From the NCBI GenBank assembly GCA_035604135.1, contig DATNJB010000063.1:209023-273022 (forward strand): a stretch of DNA of 64,000 nt, written 5' to 3'. Positions 1 to 8,344 of the stretch are shown piece by piece (position 1 is the first letter of the stretch; every line of letters begins with the position of its first letter). Made by a program: the position numbers and the translations under genes. The notes beneath the pieces were generated by a model. It saw only the letters and a program-made list of their open reading frames with translations. It did no database searches and was not told where the DNA came from. This stretch comes from Poindextera sp035604135. Its GTDB lineage: Bacteria; Pseudomonadota; Alphaproteobacteria; Caulobacterales; Caulobacteraceae.

Positions 1-1400
1 TCTACTTCGAGCGCTGGGACGGCCACGCCACGACCGTCGAGGCCTTCATCCAGTGCTTCGCCGACGTCTCGGGCCGAGACTTGGAGGCGTTCTTCGCCTG
101 GTACGAGCAGGCGGGCACGCCGCGGGTGTCGATCGCCCAGCACTACGACGAAGCCAACCAGACGCTGGATCTGCTGATCGACCAGGAAATCCCGCCCACG
201 CCCGGCCAGGCGGAGAAGCGCCCGGCCACGATCCCCATCGCCATCGGCCTTCTGGACGACGACGGACGACCGCTGAGCTTCCGCGCCCCCGGCGCGGAGG
301 AAGCGACCCTGGAAACGGTGATCGTTGTCGATCGGCCACATACGGCGGTCCGGCTCGAGGGCGTCGCGGCGCGGCCCGTGCTCTCGCCGCTGCGAGGCTT
401 CTCCGCGCCGGTCAGCCTGTCGAGCGACGCGGCGGCGAAGGATCGTTACGTGCTGATGGCGTCCGATCCCGACCTGTTCAACCGCTGGGAGGCCGGACAG
501 CAGCTGGCGCGGGACCTGATCCTCGCCCGCGCCGCCGGGGCGCCGGACGAGGTCGGCGAGGAGCGGTTCGCGACCGCCATGGGCCGCGCGCTGGCCGACC
601 AGTCGGCCGAGCCGGCGTTCAAGGCGCTGGCGCTGATGCTGCCTAGCGAGAACGACCTGGCGATGGCGCGCGACCCCGCCGATCCAGCCGCCATCCACGC
701 CGCCCGCGAGGCGCTGCGCACGCGCCTTGCGGTCCACCTCGGCGACCTCTTGCGCCGCCTGCATGGCGGCCTGCAGGAAGCCGGCGAGTTCTCGGTCGAC
801 GCCGAGGCGGCCGGCCGCCGGGCGCTGCGCAACCAGGCCCTGGACCTGCTGGCCGCCGACCCGAGCGTGGAGAACCGCGAGCGGGCGCTCGGCCACTTCC
901 GCGCCGCGGCCAACATGACCGACGCGATGGGCGGCCTTTGCGCCTTGATGTTGATGGGCGGCGACGAGTTCGAGACCGCGCTCGAGGCATTCTATACGCG
1001 CTGGAAGGACGAGCCCCTGGTCATCGACAAGTGGTTCCGCATCCAAGCGCAAAGCCCGGCCGAGGACGCGCTCGGCCGGATCCTCGGGCTGACCGCGCAT
1101 CCGGCGTTCGATGCGCGCAACCCGAACCGATTCCGCGCGCTGGTGCAGACGTTCGCGAGCGGCAACCCGGCGCGCTTTCACGACCCTTCCGGGGCCGGCT
1201 ACCGCTTCGTCGCCGACCAGGTCCTGGCGGTCGACGGCGCCAACCCGAACCTGGCCGCCAGGCTGGTCGAGGCCCTCTGCGGCTGGCGCCAGTACGGGCC
1301 GGACCTCGGCGGAGCGATGAAGAAGGAGCTGGAGCGCATCGTCGAAACCCCAGGGTTGTCGAAGAACGTCCTCGAACTGGCCAGTCGCGCACTGGCGTGA
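1..1400 (+). CDS. pepN: Aminopeptidase N, C-terminal part (5' end outside window)
   Basis: About 465 C-terminal residues of an M1-family zinc aminopeptidase; the open frame enters the window at base 3. The first visible residues, YFERWDGHATTVEAF followed by FFAWYEQAGTPRV, are the signature of the proteobacterial PepN type at the junction after the catalytic domain. The rest is the helical ARM/HEAT-like C-terminal domain that caps the active site. The HEXXH zinc site lies upstream and cannot be seen. The family removes N-terminal residues from peptides in the cytoplasm. The gene ends in TGA, and the convergent PEBP-like gene ends four bases later, so there is no room for a separate terminator. 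Recognition of the family is firm. Confidence 0.93.
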   Translation, partial: YFERWDGHATTVEAFIQCFADVSGRDLEAFFAWYEQAGTPRVSIAQHYDEANQTLDLLIDQEIPPTPGQAEKRPATIPIAIGLLDDDGRPLSFRAPGAEEATLETVIVVDRPHTAVRLEGVAARPVLSPLRGFSAPVSLSSDAAAKDRYVLMASDPDLFNRWEAGQQLARDLILARAAGAPDEVGEERFATAMGRALADQSAEPAFKALALMLPSENDLAMARDPADPAAIHAAREALRTRLAVHLGDLLRRLHGGLQEAGEFSVDAEAAGRRALRNQALDLLAADPSVENRERALGHFRAAANMTDAMGGLCALMLMGGDEFETALEAFYTRWKDEPLVIDKWFRIQAQSPAEDALGRILGLTAHPAFDARNPNRFRALVQTFASGNPARFHDPSGAGYRFVADQVLAVDGANPNLAARLVEALCGWRQYGPDLGGAMKKELERIVETPGLSKNVLELASRALA

Positions 1401-1404
1401 GCGG

Positions 1405-1950
1405 TCAGCGCTGCGCTGTCACCGTCAATGACGCGTGGTCGATCGCAGTGTGGGCGAGCATGGCGCCGAGCGCGTCGGCGCGCCCGTTCGGGGCGATCTG
1501 CGGCGCGGCCGCCGGCAGCGCCCAGATGGTGATTTGATACCGGTGCACGCCCGAGCCCTGTGGCGGACAGGGACCATCATAGGCCGCGTCCCCGAAGTTG
1601 CCGGCGACTGCATGTGCACCGGCCGGCAACGTGCGCACGCCGCGCGCGAGCCCGGTCGCCGACGGCGGCAGCCCCACCACGATCCAGTGCGACCACTGGT
1701 GGGGCGGCGGCGTGAGGTCGATGATGGTCAGCACCAGGCTCTTCGTCCCCGGCGGCCCGCCGCTCCAGGCCAGCGCCGGCGAAATGTTCCGCCCGCCACA
1801 GCGCGGATAGACATTGGCCATCGGCATCGGCGCGCCGGCCTTCAGATCCGGGCTTGTGATCTGCATGGCCGCGCAGGACGAGCCGGCGACCGTCGCGAAC
1901 AGCGCACTGGCTGCCAGCACGCCCGCAAAACTCAAAAGCCGCATCCGCAT
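1405..1950 (-). CDS. YbhB/YbcL-type PEBP (Raf kinase inhibitor-like) protein, secreted
   Basis: A 181-residue protein of the phosphatidylethanolamine-binding-protein fold. It has a hydrophobic N-terminus (about residues 3-24) ending in a Cys-containing stretch (GSSCAA), consistent with a signal peptide; the lipobox is imperfect, so a lipoprotein is possible but unproven. Family motifs are visible: NISPALAWSGGPPGTKSL, the DLTPPPHQWSHWIV ligand-pocket region, and the later GPCPPQGSGVHRYQI segment. The start has GGGAG about six bases upstream. Bacterial members are periplasmic or cytoplasmic and mostly of unknown function. It stands alone, convergent with pepN. Confidence 0.85.
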   Translation of the reverse strand: MRMRLLSFAGVLAASALFATVAGSSCAAMQITSPDLKAGAPMPMANVYPRCGGRNISPALAWSGGPPGTKSLVLTIIDLTPPPHQWSHWIVVGLPPSATGLARGVRTLPAGAHAVAGNFGDAAYDGPCPPQGSGVHRYQITIWALPAAAPQIAPNGRADALGAMLAHTAIDHASLTVTAQR

Positions 1951-1993
1951 CTCGGCGCTCCCCGTAGCGCTGCGCCACGCGAGCTCGCCGGCG

Positions 1994-2065
1994 CTAGCGA
2001 TAGCCGACGACCTCGTACTCGATCCCGTCCAGGTCGAGGAAGTAGGCCGCGGCCGGGGTCGTTGA
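1994..2065 (-). pseudogene. C-terminal remnant of a VOC/glyoxalase-like gene
   Basis: On the minus strand a frame ends with AYFLDLDGIEYEVVGYR and a TAG stop, which reads like the last beta strand of a vicinal-oxygen-chelate (glyoxalase/bleomycin resistance) protein. Only about 23 plausible codons remain before the sequence runs into the soxR promoter, far less than the usual 120 or more residues. I infer a gene that once diverged from soxR and lost most of its body by deletion. The assignment rests on a short stretch, so chance resemblance cannot be excluded. Confidence 0.45.
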
Positions 2066-2086
2066 TCGCGCCCGGTGTCGATACAA

Positions 2087-2104
2087 TCTCAGGCTAACTT
2101 GAGG
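2087..2104 (+). promoter_or_regulatory. SoxR box upstream of soxR
   Basis: TCTCAGGCTAACTTGAGG is an interrupted palindrome that matches the classical SoxR site CCTCAAGTTAACTTGAGG at 15 of 18 positions (recalled consensus). It lies 22 bases before the soxR ATG, as expected for a site between the promoter elements of a SoxR-controlled gene. It could serve soxR itself, the lost divergent VOC gene, or both. Confidence 0.7.
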
Positions 2105-2126
2105 TCAAGCTCCGAGAGTCATTCCT

Positions 2127-2594
2127 ATGGCCCCGCCTGCCCTGCTCTCCATCGGCGACCTCGCCCGTCGCACCGGCCTCTCGGTCTCGGCCATCCGCTT
2201 CTACGAACAGCGCGGGCTTGTTCGCGCCATCCGCACGTCGGGCAATCAGCGACGGTTCGCGCGCTCGGACATCCGCCGGCTGTCGTTCGCGCTGATCGCC
2301 CAACGGCTGGGCTTGAGCCTCGGCCAGATCGAGGCGGAGCTCGCCACGCTGCCGGCCGGCCGGTCGCCGACGCGCGAGGACTGGCAGGCCGTCAGCCGGC
2401 GCATCCGCGGCCTGCTGGACGAAAAGATCGCGCTGCTCGAGCAGACCCGCGACCGGCTCGACGGCTGCATCGGCTGCGGCTGCCTCTCCCTCGACCGTTG
2501 CGCGCTCTATAACCCCGACGACCGCGCGGCCCGCGCCGGCCCCGGGCCCCGCTTCCTGCTCGGCGACAAGGCGGGGGACTTCGGTGCGGTATGA
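2127..2594 (+). CDS. soxR: Redox-sensitive transcriptional activator SoxR
   Basis: A 155-residue MerR-family regulator. The N-terminal winged helix-turn-helix (LLSIGDLARRTGLSVSAIRF, about residues 7-26) is followed by the dimerisation helix. The [2Fe-2S] ligands are Cys114, Cys117, Cys119 and Cys125, in the C-x2-C-x-C-x5-C spacing that defines SoxR. Oxidation of the cluster by redox-cycling compounds or nitric oxide switches the protein to an activator that remodels the DNA at its site. The candidate SoxR box just upstream suggests control of its own region. No soxS is nearby. In non-enteric bacteria SoxR typically acts directly on a few efflux or oxidoreductase genes, and the remnant on the other side of the box may be one such lost target. 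Confidence 0.95.
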   Translation: MAPPALLSIGDLARRTGLSVSAIRFYEQRGLVRAIRTSGNQRRFARSDIRRLSFALIAQRLGLSLGQIEAELATLPAGRSPTREDWQAVSRRIRGLLDEKIALLEQTRDRLDGCIGCGCLSLDRCALYNPDDRAARAGPGPRFLLGDKAGDFGAV

Positions 2595-2622
2595 GTCCGG
2601 CGACGAGAACGCCGTTGGCCAG

Positions 2623-3561
2623 CTAGGTTTGGCTCTCCTTTGGCTGTCGGCCCGCAGCCGTCGCGAGCCGCCGCACCTCGGAAACATCGAAAGGCGCGCC
2701 GCGAACGGCTCTCACCACGGCCTCCACCGCAGCCGCGACAAGCTTTGGATTCTCGAGCGCCAGAGAATGTCCGTTGTTCTCGGCAACGATGTGAACGCCA
2801 CACCGGGATAGCGCGGTAAGGCGCGCCTGCGTTTCGGACCGCCCCTCCTGCCACGCCGGTTCCGGATCGGCAGCCGCCTGGCCCGCGCTGATAACGATCA
2901 GCGGACGCTCGCCGAGCGATCCGGGAGGGGCGGATGCCATTTCTTCCGGGGTCGCACGGCCGGCGGCCTGGATTTCATCCAACGCCGCTTCGAAGTGGCT
3001 CCGCAGTCCGAGAACATGCCGCATCCCCGCCTTGGTCATCTCGTCGAGTTCGGTCGCCGCGGCGATCAGGGGTTCGGCTTCGGCAAGGACCTCCCCGCGC
3101 TCCGCCCGGTCGGCCTCCAGCCGCAGATCCGCCTCGTGGACCGCCATCATGCTGCGCATCGTCGGGAATTACTTGGCCGGGTCGGGCGCATCGAGGATGA
3201 CCGCCCCGGCGACGCTCGCCGGAAAGCGGCGGCTGTAGACCTGCACCAAGAGCCCCCCGAACGAGCCGCCGACCAGGACAAATGGCGGGCCCTCTTTGGC
3301 TGCCGCCAACAGGGCGTCGAGATCGCTCGCCATGCCGCCGAAGGTTCTGGGAGCAGGTGGCGGGTCGCTCCAGCCCAGGCCCGCGCGGTCGTACGACAGC
3401 ACGTGCGTGAATCGCTCGACCCGACTGAGCAGGGGCCAATCCTGAGTAGAAGATCCGCCCCCGCCGCCGGACTCCAGGATCACCGTCGGCGAACCCTCAC
3501 CCCGTCGCAGGAGGTGCAGCCGGCGGCCGCCGATGTCGATCATCTCGCCAGGTGCATCCAT
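2623..3561 (-). pseudogene. Alpha/beta hydrolase interrupted by one in-frame TAA
   Basis: The reading frame from ATG 3561 encodes an alpha/beta hydrolase: an HG-less oxyanion region (ILESGGGGGSS), the nucleophile elbow VLVGGSFGGLLVQ, and a C-terminal NNGHSLALENP with the catalytic His. After VAGAVILDAPDPAK a TAA stop (3169-3171) interrupts it. The same frame then continues without any shift through FPTMRSMMAVHEADL to the natural end at 2623, giving about 312 codons overall, the normal family length. The Ser and His of the triad are therefore split by a single stop codon, which one C-to-T change in a CAA could have made. ATG 3561 has AGGA about eight bases upstream. Function in the living cell is lost unless the stop is read through or is a sequencing error. 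Confidence 0.8.
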
Positions 3562-3931
3562 GGGCGGCTTCCTACCCTCTTCGCCACTCATGTGCCGACG
3601 CCAAGGTGCGGATTGAGCCGATTGACGGCGTCGTTTCGGAAAAGGGCCATGATTCCCAGCATCTTCTGAGGGTGTTGCGCGCACGCGGGCTTCCCGTGGA
3701 AACGGGCGCAAGCATCACGGCCCCAACGCCGCGGAAGCGGGCTGTGGTCCGGCGTCAAGTCGACGCGTCAGAAGAGCGGTTTAACAAGCCACGGCCGGTT
3801 GGTATCCGATCGCCGTGGCGGGCTCAAGGAAGCACAACGACCGCCCCCCTTTCGGGCCCCTCGCGTCTTTGTCCAGCGCGCGAGGCGCGGACAGGCGCTA
3901 AGCTGTCCGCTCGACGCCGGGAAGCCAGATC
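3562..3931. other. 370-base region with no assigned gene
   Basis: The region lies between the broken hydrolase and the aldo/keto reductase, which diverge from it, so it must hold both promoters. It contains a small hairpin (CCCGTGGAAACGGG, about 3692-3705). Frames stay open through it on both strands, but none gives a protein I recognise. It could hold the remains of an older gene. Confidence 0.4.
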
Positions 3932-4901
3932 ATGCAGACAAACCCCTTGGGCCCGCTTTCCAGCGTCAGCCGTTTGACCCTCGGCGGCGGCGGGCTTGGC
4001 CAACTCTGGGGAGAAACGAGCGAGGCCGAGGCCGTGGCCACGCTGCGCGCCGCGGTCGACGCCGGCATCGACCTGATCGACACGGCGCCGCTCTACCGGA
4101 ACTGCGAGGCCGTGGTGGCGGCGGCCTTCAACGGCGCGCCCCCCAGCGGGCGTGCGGTTCACGACCAAGTGCCGCCTCGGCACGCCGCCCGCGGGAGAGG
4201 TCGAGTCACGCATCACCGCCTCGCTCGAAGCCAGCCTGGCCGCGATGCGGCTCGAGCGCGCCGACATCTACTTCCTGCACACCAATATCTGCGCAGACGA
4301 CTACGTCTATGCGCGAAGGCCCGAGCAGCGCAGCGAGTTCGCGACCACTTGGTCGTGCTACGTCGAAGGCGTCGTGCCTGCGATGCAGCGACTGAAGGCG
4401 CAGGGGCGCATCGGTGGCTGGGGCATCACCGGCATCGGCGTGCCGGCGGCGATCCATGACGCGCTGACCAAGGCGCCCGCGCCCGACGTCGTGCAGGCGT
4501 TGGCCAACCTGCTCGACAGCGCCGGCGGCATGCGCAACTTCAGCGAACCCGCCGACCCGCGGCCGATCATCGCCGCCGCGAAGGACGCCGGCGCAGGCGT
4601 CATGGGCATCCGCGCCGTGCAGGCGGGCGCGCTGACCGCGCAGATCGACCGGGCGCTGTCGCCCAACAGCCCGGACGCCAAGGACTACGAGCGCGCGGCG
4701 CCCTTCCGGACGCTCTGCCGCGAGCTCGGCGAAGACCCGGCGCTGGTCGCCCACCGCTATGCGCTCGCCATTCCGGGCGTGGACACGGTGGTGCTGGGGG
4801 TCAAGAACCGCCAGGAGCTGGAGCAGTGCCTGCACGCCGAGCGGCTGGGGCCGCTGGAGCCGGAGCTGGTCGCGCGCATCGACGCGCTAGGCCTTCGCTG
4901 A
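3932..4901 (+). pseudogene. Aldo/keto reductase with a +1 frameshift in a run of six C
   Basis: The first frame gives an aldo/keto reductase N-terminus (RLTLGGGGLGQLWGE, then DAGIDLIDTAPLY with the catalytic Asp and Tyr). It goes out of frame at the C6 run 4139-4144. Removing one C restores GAPPAGVRFTTKCRLG, which contains the catalytic Lys, and the second frame continues through IYFLHTN (catalytic His) to the end, about 322 residues in all. The whole tetrad Asp-Tyr-Lys-His is thus present but split over two frames. Family members reduce aldehydes or ketones, or oxidise sugars, with NADP(H) in a TIM barrel. The C-terminal motif IPGVDTVVLGVKNRQEL is typical of the D-threo-aldose or sugar dehydrogenase-like branch. 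This is either a genuine phase-variable or decayed gene, or a homopolymer sequencing error. Confidence 0.85.
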
Positions 4902-4965
4902 CCGGACTCCGTTCGTTGTCCTCAAACGCCGCCAGCGGTCCTGGCTGATCGCCGCGTCGGGTGTG

Positions 4966-5892
4966 TCACCTTCCTAGGATGCGGCGAGCGATCTCCGCGT
5001 CTTGCCGGATTTGATCGACCATTGCTGCGTGAGACCCGAACATTTCCTCGGGGCGCTGGAACGCGATCAGCTCCGTTTCGATTGTCTCGCCATAGATATC
5101 CTCATCGAAGTCAAAAAGATGAGCCTCCATCCTGGCGGCGACCACCCCGGTTGTTGGATTGACGCCGATGTTGGCGACGCCTGGCAGCTTGCGGCCGTCG
5201 GCGAGCTGGGTCCTCGTGGCGTAGACCCCTAGGCGGGGTCTAACATAGTCGCCGAGTTCCACGTTGGCCGTTGGGAAGCCCAACTTACGGCCGAGCTGCT
5301 GGCCCTTCTGGACAACGCCTTCAATGGCGAACGGCCGCCCGAGCATGGCGGTGGCTTGCTCTGGCTTTCCGCCGCGCACCGCATCGCGGATCGCCGAAGA
5401 AGAAACCCTCTGCCCTCCGGCCTCCAGAGCCGACGCAACCGAGACGCTGAATCCGAGCTCCTCGCCATATCTCCGCATTGCATCGGGACTACCGGTCCTG
5501 CCACTTCCAAAAGTCACGTCGAAGCCTACGGCGACGTGGCGCGCGCCGAGCCCCGCTGCGAGAACTTCGCTCGCGAAAGCATGGTCTGAAAGGGCGGCCA
5601 TCTCCGCACCGAACGGCAGCAGGTAAAGCCGTTCGACGCCCAACGCCCCGACCGTTCGGGCCAGCTGGTGGGCGGTCATGAGGCGAAACGCTGAAGCATC
5701 GGGCTGGAAATGCATCCGTGCATGGGGCTCGAAACTGATGAGACCCAAGGGCGCAGACAGGTCTCGGGCGGCGAGAGCCGCATCAGCAATCACCCGTTGG
5801 TGGCCGAGGTGAACGCCATCGAAGTTACCGAGAGCCACGCTTGCCCCCCGATCGCATGGCGCCAGCGCCTTCCATCCGTGGAGGACGTTCAT
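4966..5892 (-). CDS. ribF: Bifunctional riboflavin kinase / FAD synthetase
   Basis: A 308-residue RibF. The N-terminal adenylyltransferase half shows ALGNFDGVHLGHQ (nucleotide-binding HxGH-type motif) and the FDVTFGSGRTG loop. The C-terminal flavokinase half shows KLGFPTANVELGDYVRPRLGVYA. It phosphorylates riboflavin to FMN and adenylates FMN to FAD in the cytoplasm. The length is typical. ATG 5892 has AGGA six bases upstream. It appears to be transcribed alone. FAD and FMN are cofactors for several oxidative enzymes here, but that link is only general. Confidence 0.96.
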   Translation of the reverse strand: MNVLHGWKALAPCDRGASVALGNFDGVHLGHQRVIADAALAARDLSAPLGLISFEPHARMHFQPDASAFRLMTAHQLARTVGALGVERLYLLPFGAEMAALSDHAFASEVLAAGLGARHVAVGFDVTFGSGRTGSPDAMRRYGEELGFSVSVASALEAGGQRVSSSAIRDAVRGGKPEQATAMLGRPFAIEGVVQKGQQLGRKLGFPTANVELGDYVRPRLGVYATRTQLADGRKLPGVANIGVNPTTGVVAARMEAHLFDFDEDIYGETIETELIAFQRPEEMFGSHAAMVDQIRQDAEIARRILGR

Positions 5893-6009
5893 GGTCTATC
5901 CTGCAGCAGCCCACCGTTGGGGCCGCATCACCGCTGGCGTTTGGATAGTTGAGCACCGCCAATCAAGCGGAGTCACGCTCGCCAGCTCGTGCTCCCTCGA
6001 CGGTTCAGG

Positions 6010-6735
6010 TTAGGTGAGAAGCTCCGCCAGAGTTCGAATGACCCGGTCCGGGCGTGCGGGATGGTCCGCTGGCAAACCCTCGCCATGGGGGTCGTACCAG
6101 ATGGCATGGATGCCAAGCCTTTGCGGCGCGGCTACCTCCCAGTCCAGATTGTCACCGACAATCCACGCTTCATGCGGCTCGGCGCCGAGCGCTCTCAGAG
6201 CGTGGCGATAGGCCTGCGGATCGGGCTTTCCGAACCCGTGTTCGCCTTCGATCTGCACATGGTGGAACCGCCGGTCGAGCTCGGAGCGCCCGACCTTGGC
6301 CCGTTGCCCTGTGCTATCGCCGTTCGTGATCAGCGCTAGCCTCACGCCGCCCGCCTTGAGCTCATCGATCGTTTCATGCGCGCCGGGCGAGAGGATCCAG
6401 GCCTCGTCCTGAACATCGCTGAAGCGGTCGGCCAGACGGTGCGACAGCGCCGTCCGCCGCTCCCGCCTGGACTTGCCTAGTCGCGTGAAGGCGCGCCGGA
6501 CGACCTCGCGCCTGGCTTCCCGCAAGCTTTGCCGCCAAACGACCGCGTTCTCGGCGTTGGTGAAGAAGGCCTGCGCCTCGGCGCGGATCGCTTGGGCCAG
6601 AAGGGTCGGAGCGACGGGCTGGAGCTCGTGGGCGAACTCGGCCGCAACATCCGCCCAGGCCTGGTCGCGTCGGGTGCGCGTCGTGATGATCGTATCGTCG
6701 AGGTCGAACAGGATGGCGCGCGGAAGCTCAGCCAC
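6010..6735 (-). CDS. HAD-superfamily phosphatase (YjjG/HAD-IA type)
   Basis: A 241-residue haloacid-dehalogenase-type hydrolase. All four motifs are present: ILFDLDDTI (nucleophile and general acid Asp), LALITNGD, HGFGKPDPQAY (Lys), and WIVGDNLDWEV (Mg2+ ligands). The inserted helical cap between motifs I and II is that of subclass IA. The substrate is unknown; relatives dephosphorylate nucleotides, phosphoglycolate or noncanonical phosphates. The start is GTG, which overlaps the end of the upstream isochorismatase-like gene by eight bases, with GGAG inside that gene, so the two are translationally coupled. Confidence 0.88.
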   Translation of the reverse strand: MAELPRAILFDLDDTIITTRTRRDQAWADVAAEFAHELQPVAPTLLAQAIRAEAQAFFTNAENAVVWRQSLREARREVVRRAFTRLGKSRRERRTALSHRLADRFSDVQDEAWILSPGAHETIDELKAGGVRLALITNGDSTGQRAKVGRSELDRRFHHVQIEGEHGFGKPDPQAYRHALRALGAEPHEAWIVGDNLDWEVAAPQRLGIHAIWYDPHGEGLPADHPARPDRVIRTLAELLT

Positions 6736-7405
6736 TGGCGCGCTCCTCGACCGCGGCCGCCGGGGCCCAGGCCGCCGCCACGGCGCCGCTGTCGGTGATC
6801 AGCGCGCACGACTCGCGCAGCGCCATCAGCGTCGCGCGCTGGGCGTCCTCGTCATACGCGTCCGTGGCGTCGGAGACGACGAACACGTTGAAGTCGCGGT
6901 GGAAGGCGTCCCGGCAGGTGGCGTCAACGCAGCAATGGGTCGAGAAGCCGACGACGATCAGCGTGTCGACGCCACGGCTGCGCAGCTGCGCCTCGAGATC
7001 GGTCCCGTGGAAGGCGTTGTAGAGTCGTTTGGCGACCGCGACCTCGTCCGGCTCGGGCGACACGCGCCAGGGCTCGGCGCCCGCCTCGCCCTCCCGGCAG
7101 ATGGCGATCTCGTCCGCGTCGCCGCCCTTGCGCGCGTTCAGAAGCTTGAGCGCCGCCGAGTCCGTTTCGGGCCGGGTCAGCACGTGGGCGAAGGCGAGCG
7201 TGGCGCCGGCGCGCCGGGCGAGGCCGACGAGCGCTTCGATCCGCTCCAGAGCTGGCAGGACCCGCGACATGTCGGCGCCAGCGCGGGCCACCGCACCGTC
7301 CGGCGCGGCAAAGTCCCGTTGCACGTCGATCACCAGAAGCGCGGTGCGCGTCGGCGGGATCATTCCTGCCAGTTCGTCGGGTGCGACCAGGGGCGCCTGC
7401 GGCAT
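6728..7405 (-). CDS. Isochorismatase-family cysteine hydrolase
   Basis: A 225-residue cysteine hydrolase of the isochorismatase/nicotinamidase fold. The triad is visible: Asp27 in LLVIDVQRDF, Lys126 in VAVAKRLYNAF, and Cys159 in VGFSTHCCVD. Members hydrolyse amides (nicotinamide, N-carbamoylsarcosine, ureidoacrylate) or isochorismate. The lack of a paired siderophore pathway makes an amidase more likely, but the substrate is not determined. It leads a two-gene unit with the HAD phosphatase and diverges from the TauD-type dioxygenase gene about 95 bases away. A second family member lies near 26.1 kb. Confidence 0.88.
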   Translation of the reverse strand: MPQAPLVAPDELAGMIPPTRTALLVIDVQRDFAAPDGAVARAGADMSRVLPALERIEALVGLARRAGATLAFAHVLTRPETDSAALKLLNARKGGDADEIAICREGEAGAEPWRVSPEPDEVAVAKRLYNAFHGTDLEAQLRSRGVDTLIVVGFSTHCCVDATCRDAFHRDFNVFVVSDATDAYDEDAQRATLMALRESCALITDSGAVAAAWAPAAAVEERASG

Positions 7406-7500
7406 CGTCGCTCGCGACCTCGAAGGGATCGGGACTGGATATGGTACAGGATACCCGCCGCCGCCTCCAACGTTGGAGCAGGCGGCCTGGAACCGAGACG

Positions 7501-8313
7501 ATGAGACAGGGCGAGCTGAGCATCACGCCGCTCACGCCACGCATCGGCGCCGAGATCGCCGGCGTGGATCTGCGCGAGCCGTTGGGCGACAACCAGATCG
7601 GGGCGCTGAAGCAGGCCCTGGCCGAGCATCTGGTGCTGTTCTTTCGTGACCAACCCATTGATCACGCGGCGCACAAGAGGTTCGGACGCGCGTTCGGCGA
7701 GCTGGCGCTGCACTCGGCGGTGCCGGGCATCGACGGCCACCCCGAGATCGTTGCGATCCATGCCGACGCGGAGTCGAAGTTCATCGCCGGCGAGCACTGG
7801 CACTCGGACCTGACGTGCGACGCAGAGCCTCCGCTCGGCTCCATCCTCTACCTGCACACCGTGCCGGATACCGGCGGCGACACGCTGTTCGCCAGCATGT
7901 ACGCGGCCTACGAGGCGCTCTCGCCGCGCATGAAGGCCTATCTTGAGGGCCTGACCGCTATCCACGACGCCGATCACGTCTATAGGCCGCTGTTTCCCGA
8001 CGTCGACCGCAAGTATCCCTGCTCCACGCATCCCGTGGTGCGGACCCATCCGGTCACCAGGCGCAAGCTGCTGTTCGTCAACTCGTCCTACACGACCCGC
8101 ATCGTCGAGGTCCCGAAGGAGGAGAGCGACGCGATCCTGGCCTACCTGTATGCACACCTGCAGAATCCGAACTTCCACGTCCGCTTCCGCTGGACGCCGC
8201 ACGCCATCGCCTTCTGGGACAACCGCTGCACCCAACACATGGCGACCTGGGACTATTTCCCAAACGTGCGGTCAGGCTTCCGCGTGACCGTCGCTGGCGA
8301 CCAGCCGTTCTGA
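7501..8313 (+). CDS. TauD/TfdA-family Fe(II)/2-oxoglutarate dioxygenase
   Basis: A 270-residue dioxygenase of the taurine/2,4-D type. The iron facial triad is His101 and Asp103 (in GEHWHSDLTCD) with His246 (in NRCTQHMATWDY). Arg261 in SGFRVTV is the likely 2-oxoglutarate ligand. The N-terminal LTPRIGAEIAGVDL is the usual family opening and supports the ATG at 7501 over longer upstream starts. Such enzymes hydroxylate a carbon next to a sulfonate, ether, or similar group, releasing succinate and CO2. The substrate is unknown. It lies at the start of the catabolic region, divergent from an amidase-like gene; a second TauD-type gene marks the other end near 28 kb. Confidence 0.9.
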   Translation: MRQGELSITPLTPRIGAEIAGVDLREPLGDNQIGALKQALAEHLVLFFRDQPIDHAAHKRFGRAFGELALHSAVPGIDGHPEIVAIHADAESKFIAGEHWHSDLTCDAEPPLGSILYLHTVPDTGGDTLFASMYAAYEALSPRMKAYLEGLTAIHDADHVYRPLFPDVDRKYPCSTHPVVRTHPVTRRKLLFVNSSYTTRIVEVPKEESDAILAYLYAHLQNPNFHVRFRWTPHAIAFWDNRCTQHMATWDYFPNVRSGFRVTVAGDQPF

Positions 8314-8344
8314 ACCGGGGTGACTTGGCGCCGGCGGCGTCCTC

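Noticed and set aside
3932..4459. The two overlapping reading frames 3932-4459 and 4152-4901 as two separate genes
   Set aside because: They carry different parts of one aldo/keto reductase active site and join after removal of one C.
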